NCBI GenBank assembly: GCA_016194635.1 | Contig: JACQBC010000021.1 | Coordinates: 62,001-126,000 of the forward strand | Direction: 5' to 3' | Length of the DNA stretch: 64,000 nucleotides | Source of the DNA: Gammaproteobacteria bacterium | GTDB taxonomy: Bacteria > Pseudomonadota > Gammaproteobacteria > UBA6429 > Thiohalophilaceae | Shown: positions 15,790 through 24,416 of the stretch, piece after piece | Layout: every line of letters starts with the position of its first letter | Numbering within the stretch: position 1 is the first letter of the stretch | Notes under the pieces: generated by a model | The model's input: only the letters and a program-made list of their open reading frames with translations | Databases searched by the model: none | What the model was told of the DNA's origin: nothing | Program-made: the position numbers and the translations under genes

Positions 15790-15935
15790 GTGGTGATATC
15801 AGTTGTTGGGGGACATTTACCGTGGCGAGCGACTCGCTGTAAATACTTCCCTGTAGACTCGGCGGCCGCATCCCTGCGGCCCAACGGTCACTCGCCACGG
15901 TAAATGCCCCCCGAACAACCCACATCATCACCGCG
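15790..15935 (-). repeat. Long-arm palindromic element, copy 1 (GGA-hairpin core on minus strand)
   Basis: The outer arms (about 15795-15833 and 15888-15932) are complementary over roughly 40 bp with few mismatches. Read on the minus strand, the core contains GCCGC-AGGGAT-GCGGC (plus 15865-15880) and TAC-AGGGAA-GTA (plus 15844-15855), two short perfect hairpins with GGA in the loop, separated by CGAGTC. The core recurs in copies 2-4 with unrelated arm sequences. It lies between two minus-strand genes, so the GGA hairpins would be present in a minus-strand transcript. Confidence 0.75.
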
Positions 15936-16004
15936 AGACGACAATAGTAATAGGTAAGATCTTGCCAGGACGAAAATATTCAACCTGGCAAGACCCGGTT
16001 AAAT

Positions 16005-16697
16005 TTATTTGTTCACCGCCACAATACGGTAGTGCTGTTGATTATCAACATTCAGCACCAATTGCATTTTATTTTCGGCGGGCTTAAACGCCTTACCGTT
16101 GACCAGCACCATGGTCTTGATGGGGTATACACCTTGGGGCATACCCACCGGCAGGGTGAATTTAAACTCGTTTTTAAATGCACCACTCTTTTTGGTTTTT
16201 GCATTGACCGGCTTGGTCATCGATTTTATCGTCTTGTCGGTTTTTTCATTGTCGTAAATATCAATCCGTTCTTGGATGTCCACGGTTTTGCTCTTGGCGC
16301 TGGGCACGACCACCAGATCCGAGTCTATTATCACAGCCTTGCCGGCGCTAACCACATTGCTGGGTTTGAGCGTGCTGCTGTATTGCACCACATCGGGTTC
16401 TGGCGGCAGTACTTCATGTACCTTTTTATAGTCGTTGATCACTTTGTCTTCATCGCTCACTTGTGAGGATGTGTAGTCGATGATCATGTCGTAGATCAAT
16501 TTTGCCGCGATACCGATCGCAACAATTTTACCGGCGGTTTTGAGATCACGTTCCTTCTCGCATCGCTTTGGATCTGAAGATTTATCGCAGTTATCGGTGC
16601 CCGAGAGTTTATTGGTAACATCACCCAAACCGAACCCGGTCAACATCCCCATGGCGGTTAACACCAACACCGTTACTTTCAAAGTACTTAGTTTCAT
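16005..16697 (-). CDS. Secreted protein of unknown function, partner of the Ser/Thr kinase
   Basis: 230 residues. An N-terminal signal peptide (MKLSTLKVTVLVLTAMGMLTGFG) is followed by a short Cys-x8-Cys loop (CDKSSDPKRC), then a hydrophobic stretch (TAGKIVAIGIAAKLIYDMII, about 54-73) that could be a membrane anchor. The C-terminal half looks like a beta-rich domain (FKNEFKFTLPVGMPQGVYPIKTMVLVNGKAFK...MQLVLNVD), similar in style to an immunoglobulin-like fold. I recognise no family. It follows the kinase by 17 bp on the same strand and is surely co-transcribed, so it may be a ligand, substrate or periplasmic partner of the kinase ectodomain. Confidence 0.7.
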   Translation of the reverse strand: MKLSTLKVTVLVLTAMGMLTGFGLGDVTNKLSGTDNCDKSSDPKRCEKERDLKTAGKIVAIGIAAKLIYDMIIDYTSSQVSDEDKVINDYKKVHEVLPPEPDVVQYSSTLKPSNVVSAGKAVIIDSDLVVVPSAKSKTVDIQERIDIYDNEKTDKTIKSMTKPVNAKTKKSGAFKNEFKFTLPVGMPQGVYPIKTMVLVNGKAFKPAENKMQLVLNVDNQQHYRIVAVNK

Positions 16698-16714
16698 AGA
16701 TCGCTCCTCTTGTG

Positions 16715-18688
16715 TTATCGAATTTCAATTGACTTTTTAAGATTGGAAATTTCTTCTTCGGCCTTGCGTTTTAATTCTACAGCATTCGGATAATTAGGCA
16801 CAAAGGTAAGTGCCGACTCTGACTTGGCTATCGCGCAGCTATAATTTTTTTGTTGAAAGCATTTAGCGCCCTCGTTAAGCACTTGATTGGCCTTATCGAT
16901 GGCCTCCTTGCGTTGCAGCTTTGCGTACGAAGCCTTCTGCGCCAAGGCATCGGCCTCTCTGTCGTTGGGTTTAAAACCCAGGGCCTGTTTCGCCAGCCGC
17001 AGGCTGCAGTCATAATCCTGATTTCTAAAACAAGCCTCGGCGGCCGTCATATTGTCATTGTAATTTTTCGAGTTACTCGCTGCCCGTTGCTGGTTTTTAG
17101 ACTGCAACTCACTGGCCTGTTTATGCATATTTAGCGCGAATAGGTTATTGCTGTCAATCCTTAGAATAACATTACTATTTTCAATAGCGCAATCATAACG
17201 CTGCTCGGCGAAACACCCTTCGGCGGCGGTTTGCGCCACTTTTATTTCAATCTTCTGTTGTAACTCCGCAATCAACGCGGACTGGGGCAAGAGTTGTTTG
17301 ATCGAAGCGAGATTGGCGCGCGCGCAATCCATGTCATTTGCATCGATACATTTTAGCGCCGCGGCATGATAGTATTGTTCCTGGACTTGCAGTGACCCCG
17401 CGCCGGCTTGTTGTTGCAGTTGTTTGGCCAGCTTGTTAGTGGGGTCGAGTTTCAGCACGGCATTGGCGCTTTCCACGGCGCACGCATAATCCTTATTGTC
17501 AAAACATTGACTAGCCTTTTTGAGGGTGGTGGCAACAACCGCCGAGACTTCATTGGGCGCGAAGAATTTATAATATCCTAGCACCGCCGTCATCACCAAC
17601 AATACCAGCGCAACCACCTTTAATATAATATTCTTACGTACATAGGTGAACTCATTCAAGAATGCCTGTACGCTTGCAACCCTGTCGGCGCGCTTTAACT
17701 TTAACCCTGATTCTAAGGCATGCCATTGGTGTTTATTGAGCGTGGCCAGGCGCGTGGGTTTGAGATTTTCTTGCAGGGCCTGATCGGCGGGTTTGCGTTG
17801 ATAGGGGTGTTTACCCGACAACAATTCGTAGGCAATGATCGCCACTGCGTAGACGTCATCGCTCTGATCGGGAGGGTCGCCCTTGATCATTTCCAAACTG
17901 GCATAGGCGGGGGTAAGTGCGCCGATGGAACCGGCGTCAAAATTATCTTTCGTCGGCGCACTGGCGCTAATCCGTGAAATACCAAAATCCAGGACCTTGG
18001 CGCCTTCTTTGGTGATAAAAATATTCCCGGGCTTTAAATCGGAATGGATGATATTTTTCGTGTGCGCATAAATCAGCGCCTCACAAAATTCGCGGATAAT
18101 TTTCTTGGCCTTGGTAAGTTCCACACCGCGATCAAAGTGGGATTTAATATAACTTTCCAGGTCCACCCCGTCTAACAATTCCATGGTCATGAAGATGATC
18201 GCGCCATCCCGATCAAAGTCATGCACCAACACAATATTCGGGTGGGCTAGGATATGCGATTTACTGGCTTCGCGCTGCAAGGTGACGAAGGCATCGGGAT
18301 GATTCTGGAAATCTTCATTGAGCACTTTGATGGCGATATTCGGGTTGGCGTCATTGGCCTCGACCTTGCGTAAATCGCGCGCCTTATATACCGTGCCCAT
18401 ACCGCCGCTGCCGATAATGGAGTCCAGTACAAACCGGTTATTCAGGATGATTTTGTTGCTTTTGAGGGCTTGATTGGCCGCCTGCCGCGCCTTTTCAAAA
18501 CCGGTACTATTGTCGGTGGCCTTGAGGGCTCGGCCGATTTGGGTCAGTGCGCGGGCCTGACCGGTATCAAGGCTAGGGCCGGTCTTAAGCACGGTTTTCG
18601 GGGGGTCGGACTTGGCGGACGGTTGCCCGCTGACACGTGGCTTTATGACCGTGGCACTGTTCTTATCGGGAGTGTCGCTGTTATCCAT
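16715..18688 (-). CDS. Membrane Ser/Thr protein kinase with Cys-paired TPR ectodomain
   Basis: 657 residues. The kinase domain (about 85-345) has the glycine loop GSGGMG (93-98), Lys121 (AIK), catalytic HSDLKPGN (215-222; HSD replaces HRD) and DFG at 234-236. A single helix at about 354-374 crosses the membrane. The C-terminal part has five TPR-like repeats (C-F-x4-Y-x-C-A...L-x-x-x-P-N). Each carries two cysteines eight residues apart: 395/403, 447/455, 492/500, 553/561 and 610/618, and no others in this part. With this topology the repeats face the periplasm, so the pairs may form disulfides between the two helices of each repeat. Hanks-type kinases of this layout signal from envelope to cytoplasm; substrates are unknown. 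The secreted protein at 16005 is in the same operon. Confidence 0.9.
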   Translation of the reverse strand: MDNSDTPDKNSATVIKPRVSGQPSAKSDPPKTVLKTGPSLDTGQARALTQIGRALKATDNSTGFEKARQAANQALKSNKIILNNRFVLDSIIGSGGMGTVYKARDLRKVEANDANPNIAIKVLNEDFQNHPDAFVTLQREASKSHILAHPNIVLVHDFDRDGAIIFMTMELLDGVDLESYIKSHFDRGVELTKAKKIIREFCEALIYAHTKNIIHSDLKPGNIFITKEGAKVLDFGISRISASAPTKDNFDAGSIGALTPAYASLEMIKGDPPDQSDDVYAVAIIAYELLSGKHPYQRKPADQALQENLKPTRLATLNKHQWHALESGLKLKRADRVASVQAFLNEFTYVRKNIILKVVALVLLVMTAVLGYYKFFAPNEVSAVVATTLKKASQCFDNKDYACAVESANAVLKLDPTNKLAKQLQQQAGAGSLQVQEQYYHAAALKCIDANDMDCARANLASIKQLLPQSALIAELQQKIEIKVAQTAAEGCFAEQRYDCAIENSNVILRIDSNNLFALNMHKQASELQSKNQQRAASNSKNYNDNMTAAEACFRNQDYDCSLRLAKQALGFKPNDREADALAQKASYAKLQRKEAIDKANQVLNEGAKCFQQKNYSCAIAKSESALTFVPNYPNAVELKRKAEEEISNLKKSIEIR

Positions 18689-18918
18689 AACCGCGACATA
18701 CTAAATTCCAACCAGACAAAAATCTACAATTAAATTACGTATACCTGCGGTAACGGGTTTACACCCTTGTAATTTTTAGGGGGATTACAGGGAGACAGGA
18801 GGATAATCCAATAAAGATTGTGAACCTTGCGCAGCAGATCAACCTCCGGGCAGAGACTATAGTAATACTAGACGGCAACAGATCTTTCCCGCCCGTTTAA
18901 TTTCCCAGGAGGTATCCC

Positions 18919-19389
18919 ATGGCGATTGCAATGACACTACAACGGTATCTGGAAAGCAGCGGAATTGACTATGAGGTCGTACAGCACACCCACACCCATT
19001 CTAGCCGCGACACGGCCCAGGCCGCCAAGATTCCAATGGCCCACCTGGTGAAATCGGTGGTTTTTGAAGACGAGGTAGGCTATTTAATGGCCGTGGTTCC
19101 GGCCTCGCACCACGTGGCGATCGGTCAACTAAGCCGTCAATTGGGACGGCGGTTGGGCCTGGCCACGGAGCCGGAACTTGCGCAACTGTTTAACGATTGT
19201 GAACAGGGCGCCATCCCCCCCATTGGAAATGCCTATGGCATGGATGTGATCATGGACGACAGCCTGATGCAATGCGAAGACGTGTATATTGAGGCCGGTG
19301 ATCATGTAGAAGTGCTGCACCTCAAAGCGGAGGACTTTTACAGATTAATGCACGGCGCCGATCATGGAGCGTTTTGTTACCGCCACTAA
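18919..19389 (+). CDS. ybaK: YbaK/EbsC-family aminoacyl-tRNA deacylase
   Basis: 156 residues of the INS/YbaK domain: HTHTHSSRDTAQAAKIPMAHLVKSVVFE, with the conserved Lys of the active site (LVKSV), then GYLMAVVPASHHVAIGQLSRQLG, and GAIPPIGNAYGMDVIMDDSLM. Family members hydrolyse mischarged tRNAs (Cys-tRNA(Pro) for YbaK, Ala-tRNA(Pro) for ProXp-ala); the exact specificity is not visible. CAGGAGG precedes the ATG. It is divergent from the kinase gene, and its 3' end overlaps that of the convergent methyltransferase by 4 bp. Confidence 0.88.
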   Translation: MAIAMTLQRYLESSGIDYEVVQHTHTHSSRDTAQAAKIPMAHLVKSVVFEDEVGYLMAVVPASHHVAIGQLSRQLGRRLGLATEPELAQLFNDCEQGAIPPIGNAYGMDVIMDDSLMQCEDVYIEAGDHVEVLHLKAEDFYRLMHGADHGAFCYRH

Positions 19390-19982
19390 GGCGCTAGCTT
19401 CTGCCACACCAGGGTACGATTATTCACCGGCATCTCATGGTCGCGGATCAGCGTAAGCCCGGCGGTGCGCGCGAGTGTTTGTAACTCATCCACATCGCGG
19501 ATCCCGCTGGCCGGGTCGCGTTGTTTGAGCCAGTGATCAAAGCGCGCATTACTTTCGCTCGTATACTGACCGTGGTAATTAAACGGCCCGTACATACAAC
19601 ATGTATTTCCCGCCGCTAATAAATTCCCTATACCCGCGAACATCCGCACCACCATTGGCCAATGCATAATGTGGGTGGTATTGGCGGTGAACACCCCATC
19701 AAAGTGCTGGGGTGGCCAGGGCGATTGCATGACGTCCAGCGGATACGGCCCATGCAAATTGGCGCGCGGGAATTCTTGCAACCAAAGCGCGATGCCCGCC
19801 AGATTCTCGGGCAAATCTGAACAATGCCAGTGCAACTGCGGCAGTTGCGCGGCGAAAAACACCCCGTGCTGACCCGTACCGCTGCCAATCTCCAATACGC
19901 AAGTGGTGTTGGCGAATTCCCGTTGCAACACCGCCAAAATAGGCGCTTTGTTTTGTTCGCTGGCCTCAGAATAGGGTTTCAT
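19386..19982 (-). CDS. DUF938-family SAM-dependent methyltransferase
   Basis: 198 residues. SEASEQNKAPILAVLQREF, then VLEIGSGTGQHGVFFAAQLPQLHWHCSDLPENLAGI (SAM-binding motif I at about 31-40), DGVFTANTTHIMHWPMVVRMFAGIGNLLAAGNTCCMYGPFNYHGQYTSESNARFDHWLKQRDPASGIRD. This order is specific to the DUF938 family, typical of proteobacteria and of unknown substrate. The gene lies 19 bp downstream of the CnoX-like gene on the same strand. Confidence 0.88.
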   Translation of the reverse strand: MKPYSEASEQNKAPILAVLQREFANTTCVLEIGSGTGQHGVFFAAQLPQLHWHCSDLPENLAGIALWLQEFPRANLHGPYPLDVMQSPWPPQHFDGVFTANTTHIMHWPMVVRMFAGIGNLLAAGNTCCMYGPFNYHGQYTSESNARFDHWLKQRDPASGIRDVDELQTLARTAGLTLIRDHEMPVNNRTLVWQKLAP

Positions 19983-20001
19983 TGACGCAACAGGGGCTGG
20001 C

Positions 20002-20874
20002 TTAATGGGAATAACGTTTTAAATAATCGCGGTAGCGCGCTACCAGGGGATGTTCCCGGCCGATAATATTAAATACCCTTAACATCGCCTGTTGGGCATA
20101 GTTAGCATTAAACCCCGGTTGCTGTTCCATAATCGTCGCCAGCTGCGCCAAGGCCAGATCATATTGTTGGGTAATCACATAGTGCGCGACCAGTTGTTGC
20201 TTGATGGAGTTGTCATGCGGCTGTAGTGTCTGTTGCTGCAACAGCGCGGTTAGGTCATGGCTGAAATCCGCTTCGACATAAAAGGTTAACCTATCCCGGA
20301 ACGATGCAATTTCCGTATTTTTTAGGATTTCGGCGGGTAGCGCCTTCAACAAGACCAGCGCATCGTGATAGCGTTCCTGGTGTTTCAATAATTTCGCCAT
20401 GGCTAACGGTAAACGGGGATTCACCGGATCAGCCACAATCGCCTCGGCGATCAGAGCAAGGGCATCTTCTGCCTTACCTTCGGAATAACGCCTAATCGCC
20501 TGGGCTAATGCCAGGTCTGACTCGCGAGTGACAAACCGATCCAATAGCTTGATCAATTCTTCCTCGGATTGATAACCGTGTAGGGTTACCGCAGCCTGCC
20601 CGTGACGAAACAGTTTCAGGGTTGGCACGCTGGCAATGCCGTAATCTTTGGTGACCGCCACTTCTTGTTCGGTATCGACATTGACCAACAACACCTTACC
20701 GTTATAGTGATGGATCAATTTATCTAGAATCGGATACTGCCGTAAACACGGCCCTGCCTTCTTCGACCAGAAATTCACTAATACCGGTCCTTGCTGCGAA
20801 TTATCCAGCACCAAGGCGTTGAAAGTATCCGCGTCGGCGGCGTGGATATAGGGCGAAGCGAGCGTGTCAACCAT
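20002..20874 (-). CDS. cnoX: Thioredoxin-fold/TPR co-chaperone (CnoX/YbbN-like)
   Basis: 290 residues: an N-terminal thioredoxin domain (about 1-110) with FWSKKAGPCLRQYPILDKL where thioredoxin has WCGPC, so only one of the two active-site cysteines remains, and the cis-Pro loop ASVPTLKLF. Then come TPR-like helices (EGKAEDALALIAEAIVADPVNPRLPLAMAKLLKHQERYHDALVLLKALP) and a C-terminal helical region with ...HPLVARYRDYLKRY. This is the CnoX layout; CnoX is a holdase and GroEL co-factor that protects clients under oxidative or bleach stress. The single Cys fits a non-reducing chaperone role. Confidence 0.88.
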   Translation of the reverse strand: MVDTLASPYIHAADADTFNALVLDNSQQGPVLVNFWSKKAGPCLRQYPILDKLIHHYNGKVLLVNVDTEQEVAVTKDYGIASVPTLKLFRHGQAAVTLHGYQSEEELIKLLDRFVTRESDLALAQAIRRYSEGKAEDALALIAEAIVADPVNPRLPLAMAKLLKHQERYHDALVLLKALPAEILKNTEIASFRDRLTFYVEADFSHDLTALLQQQTLQPHDNSIKQQLVAHYVITQQYDLALAQLATIMEQQPGFNANYAQQAMLRVFNIIGREHPLVARYRDYLKRYSH

Positions 20875-21092
20875 CGTGGCATGGTACGATGATTTTACGC
20901 TAACGCAACTACCCAGGTGGGTGGTTACTAAAATTCACCCGCAGAAAGATTACCCTTGGCTTAGCCGGTTACTTGCTTGAACTCCAGCACTTTACAATTC
21001 AATGCAGCGTTTTTTTGATCCCTTTACGGAGGGTAAATCCGGCTCAAGACGGGCTAGGGGTTTGTATCCACACTCGCCCGTCAGCTTCGCGG

Positions 21093-22934
21093 CTACATGT
21101 GCATGCCGTCCATGCCCATAAACATCAAAATATTCGCGGGTAACACCACGAAAGGCCGCATCATCCCGGCGTCTTCATGTTCCAAAATATGGCAGTGATA
21201 CACGTACCGGCCGGTGTATTCCGCGAAGTTCATTCCCACGCTGACGATCTCGCCGGGATTAACCCGGATGTTGTCCTTCCAGCCCCGTTCGTTGGCGTCC
21301 AGCGTTCCATCCGCAACATACGACACCGGCGGTTTACCCACTGTATCCAGATAGCCGCTGAGCGGATCGTAATGGGTACTGGTGTCGGTCACGTCGAACA
21401 CCTGGCGTGATAACGCCTGGAACTTCACCAGGTGTATATGGATGGGGTGGGTATCACCGGTCAAGTTGAGAAACCGCCACACTTCATTTGATCCCGACTC
21501 GGCAAACCAGTTGATCATGTCGGGAAATAAATGCGCGCCGGTGTAATAACGCGACAGCGTGCCGTCTTTATTTTTCAACTCGAATACCGGTTGATTCAGC
21601 GGCGGGTTCTTACCCAGCCCCAGTTCAATCAATTCATTTAAGAACAACATGTTGTTGATGGTATCTTCCACCAAGGCTATCAAGCGGTGTTGTTTATGTT
21701 GAAAGTTATCGTGGGTGATGCGCGTGTAACTCTTGGCCAAGCTTGCGGGCAGCGTGAATTTATCCGTAACCGGTTTGTTGCTCACCCGAAATTGCATGAC
21801 ATTGGGGTATTTGAGCCGATTCATGGCGTCGCTTACGCCCGGAACCACCGGCGGATCATTGCCATTATACGGCGCGGTCGCCGTGTTCACCCAACGCAAG
21901 TTCTTACCTTTGAAATTGGCAAAATTAATAATTAAATCCGCGCGTTCGGCGGGGGCAAGGATAATCCCCTCGTCATTGGCGAAGCTCACCGGTGCACCTA
22001 GCAATCCTTGATCGGTACCGATCTGCTTGATCATGCTGTTACACGGCGTGCCGTTGTCGTCGATCAATACCAGGCGATACACGCGCGCGTTGGAAGCGTT
22101 GAGCACCCGCAACCGGTATTGCCGCGCCTCAACTTCCTTGAACGGCCAAATCTTGCCGTTAACCAGCGTCACCGGACCGAAAAACTCCATCACATCGGTT
22201 TCCACTTTATAGACCAAGGCGCCGTTGAGTTTACCATTGGCCTCGGTGTCCAAATTACGATCCTGAATCACCAACGGAATCTCAAATTCGGCTTCGTCGG
22301 ACTTCGGCACCAACCCCAGCGCCCGCTCTTCCGCATCGCGAATGATCCATAACCCGGACAAACCGGCGTATACATTCAAGCGTGTCGTCGCCATGGCGTG
22401 ATCGTGGTACCACAACATAGCGCTGTTCTGATTATTGGTATACTGCACCAACTGCGATTGATTGGGAAACGCCGCGTTCTCCGGCCAGCCATCGCTATCG
22501 GCCTCGGTCTTGGCGCCGTGTAAATGCACCACGGTCCAGGGGGTAACACTGTCGAGATTGGGTTGCGGCACACCGCCACTGGGACCGGCGTCGTTTTGCG
22601 GCGGTTCGGCGCTACCCGTGGTGGCAATAAAGGCGCGATACGGGACATGACCTTGCAAATGGTTGATCCAATCCACCCTAACTTTCTCACCCCGATTAAC
22701 TTCAATGGTAGGCCCTGGGATTGATCCCTGATACGACCATAATCCAGTTTCGGGAAGTTGCGCGTGTAATTTTACTTTGACATTGCGCAGGCAGATTTGC
22801 AGAACATTGACACAATCTTCATTGTCATCGGTTTTTTTAGGGCGCAGCACCGGAGGTGTCGGTAATGTATCTTGGAAGGGTTGTAATGTGTCCAGTGTAA
22901 TATCCATTGATAAGCTCTCCGTGTTAAATAACAA
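21093..22934 (-). CDS. Multicopper oxidase (laccase/CotA-like)
   Basis: 613 residues, three cupredoxin domains. All copper motifs are visible: VVHLHGAKTEADSDGWPE (first HxH), WYHDHAMATTRLNVYAG (second HxH), THPIHIHLVKFQ and YHCHILEHEDAGMMRPF (HCH plus H and axial Met for type-1 copper). Sequence order fits CotA/bilirubin-oxidase-like laccases. A second possible start is the Met at residue 10 (MDITLDTLQPF). No convincing signal peptide or Tat motif is seen, so the enzyme may be cytoplasmic or spore-coat-like in origin. The upstream region of about 310 bp is AT-rich. Confidence 0.93.
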   Translation of the reverse strand: MLFNTESLSMDITLDTLQPFQDTLPTPPVLRPKKTDDNEDCVNVLQICLRNVKVKLHAQLPETGLWSYQGSIPGPTIEVNRGEKVRVDWINHLQGHVPYRAFIATTGSAEPPQNDAGPSGGVPQPNLDSVTPWTVVHLHGAKTEADSDGWPENAAFPNQSQLVQYTNNQNSAMLWYHDHAMATTRLNVYAGLSGLWIIRDAEERALGLVPKSDEAEFEIPLVIQDRNLDTEANGKLNGALVYKVETDVMEFFGPVTLVNGKIWPFKEVEARQYRLRVLNASNARVYRLVLIDDNGTPCNSMIKQIGTDQGLLGAPVSFANDEGIILAPAERADLIINFANFKGKNLRWVNTATAPYNGNDPPVVPGVSDAMNRLKYPNVMQFRVSNKPVTDKFTLPASLAKSYTRITHDNFQHKQHRLIALVEDTINNMLFLNELIELGLGKNPPLNQPVFELKNKDGTLSRYYTGAHLFPDMINWFAESGSNEVWRFLNLTGDTHPIHIHLVKFQALSRQVFDVTDTSTHYDPLSGYLDTVGKPPVSYVADGTLDANERGWKDNIRVNPGEIVSVGMNFAEYTGRYVYHCHILEHEDAGMMRPFVVLPANILMFMGMDGMHM

Positions 22935-23245
22935 ACTCTATTTTATAAGATGTGAAAAAATAACCGCCCTCACGGGACATGTCAGATTTTTCTTCGCAAT
23001 TGAAGCGATGCAGTCGCGATATTCTGTTGGGTTTAATCTAAAAAATCAACCGAATGGCTTGGTGAATATTTCACAAAAAAACGTATTGCATAGCCTATAA
23101 AAATCCGTGACCATCACGCTTTATGCCGTGGGAATTTTGCTTTCGTCAACACACCTGGCTTGCGCATCGTGCAAACTAAAATAGTGCTTTTATAAAAAAT
23201 CGACGCCAGTCCAAACTTTACACCTTGTGCGGATAAACCTATCCT
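22935..23245. other. Intergenic, AT-rich upstream region of the multicopper oxidase gene
   Basis: About 310 bp of AT-rich sequence before the multicopper oxidase start. Scattered TATAA-like hexamers (for example near 23095 and 23190) could serve as promoters on the minus strand, but no pair with good spacing stands out. No coding pattern or hairpin was recognised. Confidence 0.35.
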
Positions 23246-23446
23246 TCATCGCGCATCGCAATGCCTGCGCTCATCGCCGCGACCAACCGTGGTATTATAA
23301 AGGGATGTTTCAAACGGCCAATAGGTCGCCTGGGTCAGATCATTATTTACCCAAACCAGCATGGGATGCTCTATGCCCTCACGATCGATATCGAGTCCGA
23401 CCATATAAACGCCGTCCTTATGGCGACTAACCCGCGAAAAAACCAT
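23246..23446 (-). CDS. Hypothetical small protein (66 residues)
   Basis: A 66-codon frame starts with an ATG at 23446, with GAGG seven bases before it and an in-frame TGA just upstream. The composition looks protein-like (FSRVSRHKDGVYMVGLDIDREGIEHPMLVWVNNDLTQATYWPFE), with alternating hydrophobic residues as in a small beta-sheet protein. It follows the LprI-like gene by 43 bp on the same strand. I recognise no family, and a chance frame cannot be excluded. Confidence 0.4.
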   Translation of the reverse strand: MVFSRVSRHKDGVYMVGLDIDREGIEHPMLVWVNNDLTQATYWPFETSLYNTTVGRGDERRHCDAR

Positions 23447-23489
23447 CGTGTTGCCTCACATTTTGAACACCACAGATACTATCCTTTTC

Positions 23490-24416
23490 TTACCGGGTTG
23501 AAGTTGCCGGCTTATCCGGCCCCCGAAACACAATACATTCGCGAATGCGGGGATCGAAGGGATCGGCGTATTGGGTGGCGTAAAATAAATTTAATAAATA
23601 ATCCACGCGCGCGATCACGTAGGTAGTGCGGTATTGCGCGCTTTTTTGGGCATGACCCGCACGGCTATTTAAAACGGCGTCGCTGAACGGGAAATCCGCA
23701 TCCCGCAGGGTTTTCCATTCCGCCTGGGCTTGTTTTAGTTTATCTTGGCAATTCGGGCCTAGCCTACCCAAAAATTCTGAATACAACTGCTCCAGTCCCG
23801 CCTCCCATGTTTTATATACCAGGGCTTCACACTCCGCATAATAGGCATCGGCAGGACGCCCGGTTTTTTCAAACCCCTTGTCGCAGAGGGAATAGGCGAC
23901 CCTGGCTTTTTTGTCGATGATCTTTTTATCAAATAAAATTGCATGCGGCAGGGTCACCCCCAGCTCTTTAAGATAACGGCTTGAATAAAACTTACCGTCA
24001 CATACACCCCGTACGGATTCACACCGTAGCGCGATCAGCGTAGTATTCCCGTGCCATAAATAATAATCCAGTTCCGGCGCCAGCTTTTCTCCCGCGCCAA
24101 AATAATCATTAAACGCCTTGATGAGGGCTGGCATCGCTTCGGACTGAAATTGAACGTAGGCGAAACGTTCTTTGTAATAGACGTAGGTAACCGTTGGCAA
24201 GCGTAACGAACCCACCCTGGGTTTATCGTTTTTACGCTCATAGGTAATAATATTGGCATCGGTGGTGCTGGCCGACATCGACCACATCTCGCGAACATTG
24301 TCACTGACGTCGGTCCCCCAGGCGATCCCGTCGAATCCGTTGGTTTCATTCTGGAAAGCAAACCCTGGCGACTGTATAAAAACATACAACAGCAGTAATA
24401 TGCCGATTTTTTTCAT
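23490..24416 (-). CDS. Exported protein with LprI/DUF1311-like C-terminal domain
   Basis: 308 residues with a signal peptide (MKKIGILLLLYVFIQSPGFAF). The N-terminal part (about 25-180) is a beta-rich region (DGIAWGTDVSDNV...TYVYYKERFAYVQFQ) I cannot name. The C-terminal ~90 residues read YAECEALVYKTWEAGLEQLYSEFLGRLGPNCQDKLKQAQAEWKTLRDADF, the lysozyme-inhibitor LprI/DUF1311 pattern with its two cysteines. It is thus a likely periplasmic or lipid-exposed protein. Its start overlaps the stop of the MFS gene (ATGA), indicating translational coupling. Confidence 0.75.
   Translation of the reverse strand: MKKIGILLLLYVFIQSPGFAFQNETNGFDGIAWGTDVSDNVREMWSMSASTTDANIITYERKNDKPRVGSLRLPTVTYVYYKERFAYVQFQSEAMPALIKAFNDYFGAGEKLAPELDYYLWHGNTTLIALRCESVRGVCDGKFYSSRYLKELGVTLPHAILFDKKIIDKKARVAYSLCDKGFEKTGRPADAYYAECEALVYKTWEAGLEQLYSEFLGRLGPNCQDKLKQAQAEWKTLRDADFPFSDAVLNSRAGHAQKSAQYRTTYVIARVDYLLNLFYATQYADPFDPRIRECIVFRGPDKPATSTR

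Noticed and set aside
18768-18789. TGTAAT-N10-ATTACA inverted repeat between the kinase and ybaK genes.
   Set aside because: Only 6-bp arms in AT-rich sequence; expected by chance and not supported by a second site.
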